A DNA stretch of 64,000 nt from an uncultured Anaerococcus sp. (GCF_943912825.1 NZ_CALTUX010000003.1:1-64000), one strand, 5' to 3'. Counted from the stretch's first letter, positions 33,485-42,368 are shown. The notes: generated by a model not told the origin, from the sequence alone. Numbers and translations: made by a program.

Positions 33485-34172
33485 TAAGATACTAATTCTA
33501 GATGATGAAGATCCTATTAGACAATTTATGAAAATTAACCTTGATTATCAAGGCTATCAGACAATCGAGGCTTCTAGTGGTGAAGAAGCCTTGAGATTAG
33601 TTGATGAAGAAAATCCAGCAGTTGCAATACTAGATATCATGTTACCTGGAATCAGCGGACTAGAGGTATGTGAAAAAATCAGAGATAAGTATCCTATGAC
33701 AGGAATTATTATGGTATCGGCTAAAAGTCAAGATATTGACAAGATTTTAGGGCTTGAAAAAGGCGCTGATGATTATATAATTAAACCTTTCAATCCTCAA
33801 GAATTAATATTGAGAGTTAAATCTCTTATGAGAAGGGTAAATTTAAATCCTGTCTCTACTGAAAGTGAAAACAACAAAAGTTTAAAAGATGGGCCATTTA
33901 CTCTTGATATATATTCTAAAACTTTTTATAAAGATGACATTGAAATAGATGTGACGCCTACAGAATTTACTATTTTGGAATATTTTATTAAAAATAAGGG
34001 CAAAGCCATGACTAGGGATGAAATAATGAAAGAAACCTGGGGGGATAATTATAGCAATGATACTAAAATTGTTGATGTAAATATCAGAAGAATTAGGGCG
34101 AAAATAGAAGAGAACCCCGCAAAGCCAGAGTTTATTGAAACTGTTTGGGGCACAGGATATAGATGGAAATAG
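33477..34172 (+). CDS. OmpR/PhoB family response regulator
   Basis: A 231-aa regulator. The receiver domain has the acidic pair at DDE, phosphoacceptor D53 (ILDIMLPG) and the conserved K103. The C-terminal winged helix ends WGTGYRW, the OmpR-family signature. It pairs with the kinase downstream (10-nt overlap). The overlap with the glucokinase gene suggests one operon. The target genes are unknown. Confidence 0.94.
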   Translation: MNNKILILDDEDPIRQFMKINLDYQGYQTIEASSGEEALRLVDEENPAVAILDIMLPGISGLEVCEKIRDKYPMTGIIMVSAKSQDIDKILGLEKGADDYIIKPFNPQELILRVKSLMRRVNLNPVSTESENNKSLKDGPFTLDIYSKTFYKDDIEIDVTPTEFTILEYFIKNKGKAMTRDEIMKETWGDNYSNDTKIVDVNIRRIRAKIEENPAKPEFIETVWGTGYRWK

Positions 34173-35629
34173 GAAAAAAATTTAAAACAACTAAAAAAAC
34201 AACTAAAGACATAATTGAATCTAAAAGTATTAAATATACTTTTATTAAGATAATTATGCTTTTTGTTTTAACAACTGTAATTGGTTTTGAAATATTTGCC
34301 TATAACTCAATTAAAAATTATTATGAGTCATCACTTATATCATCTATGAAAAACCAGGCTAGGATAAGTCAATTACAATACTCATCTTATATGTCTCGCT
34401 ATGACCTTGAAGAGGTAATCATAGGGGATAAGAACTTATTTTATAGGCAAAATGATAGCCAGGTACAAATACTTGATAATTCAGGAGTAGTATTATTTGA
34501 TTCAATTGCCTCTTCGATGATTGGAAAAGTAATTGAAAATGATGATGTAATTGAAGCTAAAGACGGCTCGACTGGAATTTTTAAGGGTGTAAATGTTGAT
34601 TCAAAAGAGCAAGTCCTATCTGTATCCTATCCCCTTAAGGCATCAGACCAGCAAGTGGGTATTCTAAGATTAACTAGTTCTATGAATAGGGTTAATAGAC
34701 AAATTAATCAGGATAGTTTATTTTATTTTTTATTTGGTGTCTTTATAAGTGCTGCTGCCTTTGTATTATCATTTTTAGCTGCTAACAGATATGTTAGGCC
34801 ATTAAAAAAACTAATCGGTGTATCAGAGGTTTTGGCCCAAGGAGACTACACTATAAAAGCAGATGCTTCAAGCAATGACGAAATAGGTGAATTAGCACAA
34901 ACATTAAATCTTCTTAGTGAAAATATTGTGAAAAGAGAAGATATGAAAAATGAATTTATATCTTCTGTATCTCATGAACTTAGGACACCACTAACATCCA
35001 TAAAGGGTTGGGCAATTACCTTACAATCAGAAGCTATACAAAAAGATCCTGACATGGTAAGCCAAGGTCTTAAAATAATCGAATCTGAAGGGGATAGGCT
35101 TTCAATGATGGTTGAAGACTTATTAGATTTCTCTCGATTATCGTCAAGTAATTTCAAATATGATAAGGAAAAGATAGATATTGTTGAGCTAGTGAAACAA
35201 GTTCACACTCAGCTTTACCCAAGGACCCAATCAGATGGGATTAACTTTAGCTTTACCAGTTTTTATAAGGTTTTATATGTTTATGCTGATAAAAACAGGA
35301 TGAAAGAAGTTTTTATAAATATAATCGATAATGCTATCAAATTTACTGATTTGGCAGGAAATATTGACATAGTAATTGACTTAAACGAAGATGAGATAGA
35401 AATTAGCATAAGGGATGATGGAGAAGGAATAAAAGAAGACGAAATCGCCTTTGTAGCTAGTAAATTCTTTAAAGGTTCATCATCGAAATCTCAAACTGGC
35501 CTAGGACTTTCAATCTGTGAAGAAATAGTTAAGGCTCATGATGGTAGGTTAATTATCAAATCCAAATATGGAGTAGGTACAGTTGTAACTGTAGTATTAC
35601 CGAGGGTAGAAGATGAAAAAAATATTTAA
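34163..35629 (+). CDS. Sensor histidine kinase with HAMP domain
   Basis: A 488-aa kinase. A basic N-terminus leads to transmembrane helix 1 (about 26-48), an extracellular sensor domain (about 50-185), helix 2 (about 186-208) and HAMP (about 209-257). The dimerisation box SVSHELRTPL carries phospho-acceptor H271. ATPase motifs are NIIDNAIKF (N box), DDGEGI (G1) and GLGLSI (G2). The architecture recalls WalK/PhoR but lacks a PAS domain. The signal may concern the lipoprotein encoded next, with which it overlaps by 17 nt. Confidence 0.94.
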   Translation: MEIGKKFKTTKKTTKDIIESKSIKYTFIKIIMLFVLTTVIGFEIFAYNSIKNYYESSLISSMKNQARISQLQYSSYMSRYDLEEVIIGDKNLFYRQNDSQVQILDNSGVVLFDSIASSMIGKVIENDDVIEAKDGSTGIFKGVNVDSKEQVLSVSYPLKASDQQVGILRLTSSMNRVNRQINQDSLFYFLFGVFISAAAFVLSFLAANRYVRPLKKLIGVSEVLAQGDYTIKADASSNDEIGELAQTLNLLSENIVKREDMKNEFISSVSHELRTPLTSIKGWAITLQSEAIQKDPDMVSQGLKIIESEGDRLSMMVEDLLDFSRLSSSNFKYDKEKIDIVELVKQVHTQLYPRTQSDGINFSFTSFYKVLYVYADKNRMKEVFINIIDNAIKFTDLAGNIDIVIDLNEDEIEISIRDDGEGIKEDEIAFVASKFFKGSSSKSQTGLGLSICEEIVKAHDGRLIIKSKYGVGTVVTVVLPRVEDEKNI

Positions 35630-37097
35630 ATTTCTCTTATTAAGCCTAAGTATGATTTTACTAAGTTCTTGCATTAATTCTAACAAAAATGACCTCACAG
35701 ATCTCATTCAAACTCCCAAACAAGACTCTCCAATAGTCGAAGGAACATGGGAAGTGGTTGAGATTGCTGGTGAGATTTCTGAAGATAGTTCTGGTAAAAT
35801 AAATATAGGTGATAAATTATATATAAATAAAAATTTAGTTGCTATAAATGGTTCTTATGCCTTTCCACCTAGCTTTAGTTCAAAATTTGTAAAACTATCT
35901 GATTATTTAAATAATAGAGGTATACAAACAAGGCCTGAGTTTAAGGATAGGAATGTAATTGTAATCAATGCATCCCAGGGTCAATTATTCTCTAGAGATT
36001 TGATAATAACTGATGAAAATAATTTATTTTTAATTAAAGATGAGAACTTAATATCTCTAAAGAAAATATCAGATAAGGTTGACTCTAAAGTGGTCGATTC
36101 TTACGCTAAATTAGCCTCTAAGGAAAGAACTACAACAGAGACGGGTGAAGATATAGCTGAAGACCTTTCCTTGCTTCTAGGGGTAAGGGAGAGGATAGAT
36201 CCAGAAAGTGATAAACCTTTATATAAGTATTACACATATTTAATAAGGGTAGAGCCTGATGACACTATAAAATATATGAAGTGTGAAAATATCTTCATTA
36301 AAAACCAAGATGAATATTGGAAGGTAAGTTCAGATATAAATAATTTTACAGATATTTATGATGAAATTAAAGCTTATCCAATCAAATTGGAAAATAATAA
36401 AGATTCTGATGATGTATTACAAAAATATACTTTCAAAGATATAGATTTAAACACAAGAATAAATTTTGTTTCCAAAGATTTTATATCTATTGATTACACT
36501 AACAAAAATAATGAAAATCCAATCAGAAAATACGCCCTTATGGAAACAGACAATATAGCTAGCAAGCAGTATATTTCACTTGAGGAATTTACTGGTGAAG
36601 AGCAAAGTGATCAGATATTTAGGGAAAAAGTTAAAGAAGAGTTAAAAAAAGCTATTCCAGATGCAAATACAGAAAAAATCCCTTTTGATAACACAAATTT
36701 TGGTATAATAAGAAACCAGGGTTATTGGGCATTTCAATCATCAATTTTTGCTGGCAAAGGAGATAGTTTTGTTCAAAACTTCTTCAATTTAGATATTGCA
36801 ATAGGAGATTCACTACTAAATCCAACAAATTCAATTATAACAAGAGATCAGGTTTATAATATCAATACTCAGTTTAAGGATTATGTAGTATTAGCTAATC
36901 AGAGGTATATAGCAATACAGACTCCCGATGAAATTTTAATCCACAGAATAAAGGACGGATTAATTGAAAAATCACCAGTCTATGCAATAGCTACAAGAAT
37001 GCCAGCCACCATTATAAGTGTAGACCAATATCTAGGATCAAATGCCTTAGACCTAGAGGAAGCCTTTAATAAATATAATTTAATCATAGAAAAATAA
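35613..37097 (+). CDS. Lipoprotein of unknown function linked to the two-component system
   Basis: A 494-aa protein with signal peptide and lipobox LLSSC (Cys20). The mature part looks beta-rich with repeated short motifs such as EGTWEVVEIAGE (like the start of lipocalin/META-type domains), but I do not recognise a family. The ATG overlaps the end of the kinase gene by 17 nt, so the three genes are almost surely one transcript. It could be an accessory sensor or an output of the kinase; that is inference from position. Confidence 0.75.
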   Translation: MKKIFKFLLLSLSMILLSSCINSNKNDLTDLIQTPKQDSPIVEGTWEVVEIAGEISEDSSGKINIGDKLYINKNLVAINGSYAFPPSFSSKFVKLSDYLNNRGIQTRPEFKDRNVIVINASQGQLFSRDLIITDENNLFLIKDENLISLKKISDKVDSKVVDSYAKLASKERTTTETGEDIAEDLSLLLGVRERIDPESDKPLYKYYTYLIRVEPDDTIKYMKCENIFIKNQDEYWKVSSDINNFTDIYDEIKAYPIKLENNKDSDDVLQKYTFKDIDLNTRINFVSKDFISIDYTNKNNENPIRKYALMETDNIASKQYISLEEFTGEEQSDQIFREKVKEELKKAIPDANTEKIPFDNTNFGIIRNQGYWAFQSSIFAGKGDSFVQNFFNLDIAIGDSLLNPTNSIITRDQVYNINTQFKDYVVLANQRYIAIQTPDEILIHRIKDGLIEKSPVYAIATRMPATIISVDQYLGSNALDLEEAFNKYNLIIEK

Positions 37098-37100
37098 ATT

Positions 37101-37129
37101 TTGACTTAAGTCAATGATATTTGTTATCA
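37101..37129 (+). promoter_or_regulatory. Tandem palindromes over the promoter of the dITPase gene
   Basis: A perfect 14-bp palindrome TTGACTTAAGTCAA (37101-37114) supplies the -35 hexamer TTGACT. It is followed without a gap by TGATATTTGTTATCA (37115-37129), an imperfect dyad close to the Fur-type box (TGATAATNATTATCA). The -10 would be TTATCA or TATCAT inside the second dyad. A repressor bound here would block RNA polymerase. The regulator is unknown. Confidence 0.45.
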
Positions 37130-37146
37130 TGTTAATAGGAGATTAT

Positions 37147-37743
37147 ATGGAACTATTATTTGCGAGCAATAATATAAATAAATTAGAGCAAGTTAAGCTA
37201 TTGCTAGATCATGAAAATGTACTTTTGCCTAAAGATATAGGAATTGAGGGTTTTGACCCTATTGAAGATGGTAATACTTTAAAGGAAAATGCTTATAAGA
37301 AAGCCCTTGAATTATATAAGTTAACTGGAAAGAAAGTATTTTCTGATGATACAGGACTTTTTGTAAAAAGTTTAGATGGCAGACCAGGTTTATATTCTCA
37401 TAGGTATGCCGGAAATAATGCTAGTGATAAGGATAATAGAGATAAACTTTTATCCGAGCTAGAAGATGAGTTCGACAGACAAGCTTACTTCTTAACAGTC
37501 GTTTGTTTTATAGATGAAAATGGAAAAGACTATTATTTTGAAGGTAGGCTTGATGGAAGGATTGCTGATAAAGAATATGGGACAGGTGGTTTTGGCTATG
37601 ATAAGATATTCTATGTTGATGAATTTTCAAAAACACTTGGACAGATGGACATAGAATTTAAAAATACAATTAGTCACAGGGCAAAAGCAGTAGAAGAATT
37701 TAAAAAGTTTTTGGTAAATACTTATGAAAATCTTAATAACTAG
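37147..37743 (+). CDS. XTP/dITP diphosphatase (RdgB/HAM1 family)
   Basis: Hydrolyses non-canonical purine nucleoside triphosphates so that they are not incorporated in DNA or RNA. The N-terminal FASNNINKLEQVK is the nucleotide-binding signature (usually SxNxxK), SDDTGLFV carries the catalytic acid, and GTGGFGYDKIFY and SHRAKA follow. The 198-aa length is normal. The ATG at 37147 has AGGAG 6 nt upstream; an earlier ATG at 37114 lies in the promoter region. It overlaps the YfcE-type gene by 20 nt. Confidence 0.93.
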   Translation: MELLFASNNINKLEQVKLLLDHENVLLPKDIGIEGFDPIEDGNTLKENAYKKALELYKLTGKKVFSDDTGLFVKSLDGRPGLYSHRYAGNNASDKDNRDKLLSELEDEFDRQAYFLTVVCFIDENGKDYYFEGRLDGRIADKEYGTGGFGYDKIFYVDEFSKTLGQMDIEFKNTISHRAKAVEEFKKFLVNTYENLNN

Positions 37744-38194
37744 CGACACACATGGAAGCTATAGTAAAGTTTCTGATTTTATTATTGAAAGAGGAGATAT
37801 AGACCTTATGCTTCATGCAGGAGATGGGGTGGAAGATTGTCAATATATAGGATACGAAACTGGAGTAGCCTATTATGTTGTAAAGGGAAATAATGACTTC
37901 TTTACCAATGAACCTTATGAGAAAATAATTGATTTAGAAGGAATAAGAATACTTTTAACCCATGGTCACAAAAATGGAGTTGACTTCTCACTTAGGGGGC
38001 TTTTAGCTAAAGCTATTGATAAATCGTGCGATCTAGTAATATTTGGCCATACCCATACCTATACTAAAATAAAAGAATCAGGTATATTATTTTTAAATCC
38101 AGGTTCTGTAAGCCTACCTAGAGATGGGCAAGCTAGCATGATGCTTATGACCCTTGATAAAGAAAAAATGGATATTGAGAAGATATCTTTATAA
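37724..38194 (+). CDS. YfcE/MJ0936-type metallophosphoesterase
   Basis: A 156-aa calcineurin-like phosphodiesterase. The metal-binding motifs are in order: SDTHGS, HAGDGVED, KGNND, LTHGH and GHTHTY. Substrates of this family are poorly defined. It commonly follows the dITPase gene in Firmicutes, with which it overlaps by 20 nt. Confidence 0.92.
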   Translation: MKILITSDTHGSYSKVSDFIIERGDIDLMLHAGDGVEDCQYIGYETGVAYYVVKGNNDFFTNEPYEKIIDLEGIRILLTHGHKNGVDFSLRGLLAKAIDKSCDLVIFGHTHTYTKIKESGILFLNPGSVSLPRDGQASMMLMTLDKEKMDIEKISL

Positions 38195-38205
38195 AAGGAG
38201 TAATA

Positions 38206-38607
38206 ATGTCAGGTCTAATTAATTTAATAAGTGAATTTTCATCAAGCCTATTTATTTTGCCGATTTTAGTCTTGATGAATGTAATTATAACTATAATTAT
38301 TTATTTTATAAACAATAGAAAAATACTTAAATACCTTCCATCTATTATAATTGGAATAGTATCAATTTTGGTGGGGATATATTCAATAGCTATATTTACA
38401 AGTCCTAAGGGATTAAATACAGCTTGGATAGCTATATTTTTAATGACTACAGCTGTTGTGGGAATAGCTACAGGTTTTATAATAGACTTATTTATTTCAA
38501 TAAGAAGTAATCTGGGTCTTAACAATGAGATTGTTAAAGAAAGTATAAGTAAGCAAAAACAATTTAAAGCTAGAAGACGTAGGGATAAGGATAACTTAAA
38601 TGACTAA
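38206..38607 (+). CDS. Small membrane protein, unknown function
   Basis: A 133-aa protein with three predicted transmembrane helices (about 12-31, 42-64 and 74-97) and a basic C-terminal tail ending KARRRRDKDNLND, which should face the cytoplasm. AAAAGGAG lies 6 nt before the ATG. It overlaps the next gene by 8 nt. No family recognised. Confidence 0.72.
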   Translation: MSGLINLISEFSSSLFILPILVLMNVIITIIIYFINNRKILKYLPSIIIGIVSILVGIYSIAIFTSPKGLNTAWIAIFLMTTAVVGIATGFIIDLFISIRSNLGLNNEIVKESISKQKQFKARRRRDKDNLND

Positions 38608-39343
38608 GAAAAAAGCAGCCTTCTTTGATATTGACGGTACACTCTTTAGAAATTCACTATTAATAGAGCATTTTTTGAAGTTAGTTGAAGATGGTATTTT
38701 GAATGAAAAAATTTGGACTGAAGAAATTGGTCCACTTTATAGTAAGTATGAAAATAGACAGGGAGCCTATGAGGACTACTTAGACAAGTCAGCCCTAGCA
38801 TACCAGAGATCTATGATTGGCTTGGATAAAGAAATAATAGATAAATATTCTACAATAGTTATAAATGAAAATAAAAATAAAATTTATAATATTACCAAAA
38901 ATGCTGTGAATAAGCACTATCAAGATGGATATTTAATATTTTTCATTTCAGGTTCTCCAAACTTTTTGGTGGATAGATTTTCAAAGCTTTATAATGCGAC
39001 AGAATCTATTTCAACAATCTATGAATTTGATGAAAAAAATAAATTTACAGGTAAAGTATTACCTATGTGGGATGGCAAAAGTAAGTTTTCAGCTGTCAAT
39101 ATTCTTAAAGAAAAATATGATATTGACCTTGATAATTCTTATGCTTATGGTGATACAAATGGCGATATTACAATGTTTCAACTAGTAGGCAACCCACACG
39201 CTATAAACCCATCCTTTGAATTAATTGAAAAATTATATGAGGATGTGGATTTGAGAAAAAAGTCAGTGATTAATATCGAAAGGAAGGATGTAAATTATTC
39301 TTTTAAACTAAATGATTTAAAAGTAGATTTTACTAAATTCTAA
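38600..39343 (+). CDS. HAD-IB family hydrolase
   Basis: A 247-aa phosphatase of the haloacid dehalogenase superfamily (subfamily IB, as in SerB-like and PGP-like enzymes). Motif I FFDIDGTLF holds the nucleophile and acid/base aspartates. Motif II is the serine of FFISGSPNF, a lysine lies in GKVLPMWDGKSK, and motif IV is AYGDTNGDITMF. The physiological substrate is not known. Last gene of the dITPase operon. Confidence 0.9.
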   Translation: MTKKKAAFFDIDGTLFRNSLLIEHFLKLVEDGILNEKIWTEEIGPLYSKYENRQGAYEDYLDKSALAYQRSMIGLDKEIIDKYSTIVINENKNKIYNITKNAVNKHYQDGYLIFFISGSPNFLVDRFSKLYNATESISTIYEFDEKNKFTGKVLPMWDGKSKFSAVNILKEKYDIDLDNSYAYGDTNGDITMFQLVGNPHAINPSFELIEKLYEDVDLRKKSVINIERKDVNYSFKLNDLKVDFTKF

Positions 39344-39380
39344 AAAAAATCTTGTGAATTTTTTTAAATAAGATATTTTT

Positions 39381-39457
39381 AAAAAGCTAAAACAACTAGA
39401 CCTATATACAATAATTAATGAATTATGTATATTTTTACTGAAATTTTAGCTTTTTTT
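39381..39457 (+). terminator. Long two-part hairpin with U tract after the HAD gene
   Basis: The outer arms AAAAAGCTAAAA (39381-39392) and TTTTAGCTTTTT (39444-39455) form a 12-bp stem ending in a T run. Inside sits a second hairpin, ATATACA plus ATAATT with AATTAT plus GTATAT (39404-39432, one bulged A). It can work as a terminator, but it is unusually long (77 nt) and symmetrical. The rest of the gap 39344-39526 holds only the promoter of the next gene. Confidence 0.65.
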
Positions 39458-39499
39458 ATTTCCTTGAAAAATATATCTAAATAAAAGACTTTTAATTTA

Positions 39500-39508
39500 T
39501 GGTAAAAT
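39500..39508 (+). promoter_or_regulatory. Extended -10 promoter of the gene at 39527
   Basis: TG-G-TAAAAT, 18 nt before the ATG. No convincing -35. Confidence 0.4.
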
Positions 39509-39526
39509 AGTAACTGAGGTAGGACG

Positions 39527-40240
39527 ATGAAGGCAGAATTAAGTAAATCTTTTCCAATAATTGAAAAACTTGAATATAATTATCTTGTTGATAAAGATGT
39601 ATACTCACTTAATACACTTATGTCTTTATTGTACGATAGATGTCTAGCTAATTTTTCTAAGCATTCTTATTATGCTAAGGACTACTGCTTTAGGAATCTT
39701 AAAAAATATTTTTGGAACTTAGTAGATATTGATGAGATAATCAATAGTTTAAGTAGAAATATCGGTAAGGACATCGACAGATATGAATATTTGATTTCAA
39801 TCAAAGCTCAGTATAGGGCTTTCAACACTAAAAAAGATGTTGATAAACTCGAATTACTGATGATTGAAGCCCTGGGTGTAGAATATTTAATTGAAGGCAG
39901 GAATTATTTTTATAATAGAGAAGATAAGATTATGGTTGAAATTGGTGATAATCTCAAATCATCGATATTTGACAATAAAGCCTTGCTAGCAAAAATTAAA
40001 GAAGATGTCTACAATTTTTCTGATTTAGTTTTGAAGGATAAGATATATCATTTAGATTTATCTACAAATAAACAGCTTACTTTCAATAGGGAGAGTATTT
40101 TTACAGAAGATATTACAATAAAACAAACCCAAAAAATATATGAAAAAACAATTAACTACCTTTCTAGGTCCATGGTTGATATTTATGCTGAATATTATTA
40201 TAGGGGTTTGATAAGAGAAGTATTTGAAAGGTATCAATAG
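39527..40240 (+). CDS. Uncharacterised 237-aa protein
   Basis: Begins MKAELSKSFPIIEKLEYNYL. Largely alpha-helical and rich in Tyr, Lys and Asp. There is no signal peptide or membrane helix. Hydrophobic periodicity suggests a soluble helical bundle. I recognise no catalytic motif. It has GAGGTAGGA ahead of the ATG and its own extended -10. A hairpin overlapping its stop codon separates it from ruvC. Being fixed next to ruvCAB could be informative if the order is conserved in relatives. Confidence 0.65.
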   Translation: MKAELSKSFPIIEKLEYNYLVDKDVYSLNTLMSLLYDRCLANFSKHSYYAKDYCFRNLKKYFWNLVDIDEIINSLSRNIGKDIDRYEYLISIKAQYRAFNTKKDVDKLELLMIEALGVEYLIEGRNYFYNREDKIMVEIGDNLKSSIFDNKALLAKIKEDVYNFSDLVLKDKIYHLDLSTNKQLTFNRESIFTEDITIKQTQKIYEKTINYLSRSMVDIYAEYYYRGLIREVFERYQ

Positions 40241-40260
40241 GGCTTAAGTAGCCCTTTTTA
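40239..40260 (+). terminator. Terminator-like hairpin overlapping a stop codon before ruvC
   Basis: AGGGCT (40239-40244) includes the last two bases of the TAG stop and pairs with AGCCCT (40250-40255), followed by TTTTTATTTTG. The ruvC ATG is 13 nt past the stem. Confidence 0.8.
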
Positions 40261-40268
40261 TTTTGTTT

Positions 40269-40763
40269 ATGATAGTTTTAGGAATAGATCCAGGCATAGC
40301 CATTATGGGCTATGGTGTGATTGAATTTAATGGAAATAAAGTTAAAGTATTAGAAAACGGAGTTATTACAACTTCGTCAAAGACAGATACTCCAAAAAGA
40401 TTAGAGATTCTCTATGATAATTTGGATAATATTATTAAAGAATATAAGCCTGATGAGTTTGCAATTGAGGAATTGTTTTTCAATCAAAATGTTAAGACTG
40501 CTATAACTGTAGGACATGCAAGGGGAATTCAAGTTCTCTGCGCTCAGCAAAACAATATAGATATTTATGAATATACACCTCTTCAAATCAAGCAGGCGAT
40601 TACTGGTTATGGTAGAGCAAGCAAAAAGCAGATGCAAATGACCATAACAAGTTTACTAAATCTAAGGTCTATACCAAAACCAGATGATGCTGCTGATGCT
40701 TTATCAGTAGCTCTCTGTCATGTACTAAGTCAAAGATTTAAAGAACAGTTTAGGATGAAATAA
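40269..40763 (+). CDS. ruvC: Holliday junction resolvase RuvC
   Basis: Endonuclease that resolves Holliday junctions. Starting at ATG 40269 the protein is 164 aa and begins MIVLGIDPG, with the first catalytic aspartate at D7. AIEELFF carries the catalytic glutamate and KPDDAADALSVALCH the last acids. The in-frame TTG at 40263 is unlikely. No Shine-Dalgarno sequence lies upstream; the start follows a hairpin and U-rich tract. Heads ruvC-ruvA-ruvB-queA-tgt-yajC. Confidence 0.95.
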   Translation: MIVLGIDPGIAIMGYGVIEFNGNKVKVLENGVITTSSKTDTPKRLEILYDNLDNIIKEYKPDEFAIEELFFNQNVKTAITVGHARGIQVLCAQQNNIDIYEYTPLQIKQAITGYGRASKKQMQMTITSLLNLRSIPKPDDAADALSVALCHVLSQRFKEQFRMK

Positions 40764-41350
40764 TGATTTCTTATATAAAAGGTGATGTAAGGGCAATAAG
40801 TGATGATGGCTTTATTTTAGAAGCAAACAACATAGGATATTTTATAAACTCTTCACTTACAACTCTTGCTAATATTAAAATAAATAATGAATATAAAATA
40901 TATACTTCAATGCAGGTAAGAGAGGATGATATATCTCTTTTTGGCTTCGAATCTGAGGAAGAATTAGAGATGTTCTTACTCTTGATATCTGTATCAAGTA
41001 TTGGACCAAAGATTGCGATTGGCATGCTTTCATCAATATCTTCAGATGAAATAAAACTTGCGATAGTAAATAATGACATTGACAAGCTAACAAAGGCTAA
41101 GGGGATTGGTAAAAAGACAGCATCAAGGATTATCTTGGAGTTAGTTGATAAGGTTAAAAAGATGGCAATTCCAGAAATACCTGCTAGCAAAACTGAAGAT
41201 AACTTTACAAATGATTATGAAGTGGCAAGACAGGCACTTAAAAACTTAGGCTATATAGATAACGAAATAGCAAGGGTTTTAAGAGAATTAAAAGATGAAA
41301 ATTTAAGTCTTGAAGCACTGATAAAAGAGAGTTTAAAAAGGCTAATATAG
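40763..41350 (+). CDS. ruvA: Holliday junction branch migration protein RuvA
   Basis: Tetramer that binds the four-way junction and loads RuvB. A 195-aa protein with an N-terminal OB fold (MISYIKGDVRAISDDGFILE), tandem helix-hairpin-helix motifs (ISSIGPKIAIGML and AKGIGKKTASRIILEL) and a C-terminal three-helix domain (QALKNLGYIDNEI) that contacts RuvB. Overlaps the ruvC stop by one base. Confidence 0.97.
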   Translation: MISYIKGDVRAISDDGFILEANNIGYFINSSLTTLANIKINNEYKIYTSMQVREDDISLFGFESEEELEMFLLLISVSSIGPKIAIGMLSSISSDEIKLAIVNNDIDKLTKAKGIGKKTASRIILELVDKVKKMAIPEIPASKTEDNFTNDYEVARQALKNLGYIDNEIARVLRELKDENLSLEALIKESLKRLI

Positions 41351-41360
41351 GTGATTTTGT

Positions 41361-42368
41361 ATGTATGATGAAAATCAAAGGATTGTAGGAAGTAATGAAC
41401 AAGTTGAAGATATAGGCCTTGAAAATTCTATAAGGCCTAAATGGCTAAGTGATTATATAGGGCAAGATAAGGTAAAAGAAAAATTGGATATATTTATTAA
41501 ATCTTCCCTTTCAAGGCAAGAACCTCTTGACCATGTACTTTTACAAGGACCTCCAGGACTTGGTAAAACAACTCTATCGACAATTATTGCTAATGAACTT
41601 GGAGTAAATCTAAGAGTTACAAGTGGTCCGGCTATAGAAAGGCCATCGGATCTTGCAAGTATACTTACAAATCTTCAACAAGGTGATGTTTTATTTATAG
41701 ATGAAATTCATAGGATTAATCGCTCTGTAGAAGAGATCCTCTATTCTGCTATGGAAGACTTTGTCTTGGATATAATTGTAGGAAAGGGTCCAAATGCTCA
41801 ATCGATAAGGATAGACTTAGAGAAATTCACCCTAATTGGAGCAACTACCAGAGCTGGGATGCTATCAGCTCCTCTCCGTGATAGGTTTGGTGTTTTACTT
41901 GCTTTAAATTTATATAATAGCAAAGATTTAACAACTATTGTAAAAAGATCAGCAAATATACTAGATATACCAATAGATGATGAGGGAGCTGCAGAGATAG
42001 CCAAAAGATCTAGAGGAACTCCTAGGATTGCCAATAGGCTCTTAAAAAGAGTAAGAGATTATGCAATAGTAAAAGCAGATGAAAAAATTGACTATGAGAC
42101 AAGTAAAAAGGGTCTTGAGCTACTTGAAATAGATCCGATGGGTCTTGACAATATGGATAAGAAAATAATCTACACCATGTATGATAATTTCGGGGGTGGA
42201 CCAGTTGGAGTAGACACAATAGCAGCATCAACTGGTATAGAAAATGTAACAATAGAAGATGTTTATGAGCCTTATTTATTACAAATAGGATTTATATCAA
42301 GAACACCTAGAGGAAGAGTTTTAACAAGAAAAGCCTACGAGCACTATGGCTTAAAATATGAGGATTAA
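41361..42368 (+). CDS. ruvB: Holliday junction branch migration ATPase RuvB
   Basis: AAA+ motor that drives branch migration. RPKWLSDYIGQDKVKE opens the ATPase domain, with Walker A GPPGLGKTT, Walker B LFIDEIHR and the sensor TLIGATTRAG. The C-terminal winged helix has GFISRTPRGRVLT. The 335-aa length is standard. The queA ATG follows the stop with no gap. Confidence 0.98.
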   Translation: MYDENQRIVGSNEQVEDIGLENSIRPKWLSDYIGQDKVKEKLDIFIKSSLSRQEPLDHVLLQGPPGLGKTTLSTIIANELGVNLRVTSGPAIERPSDLASILTNLQQGDVLFIDEIHRINRSVEEILYSAMEDFVLDIIVGKGPNAQSIRIDLEKFTLIGATTRAGMLSAPLRDRFGVLLALNLYNSKDLTTIVKRSANILDIPIDDEGAAEIAKRSRGTPRIANRLLKRVRDYAIVKADEKIDYETSKKGLELLEIDPMGLDNMDKKIIYTMYDNFGGGPVGVDTIAASTGIENVTIEDVYEPYLLQIGFISRTPRGRVLTRKAYEHYGLKYED

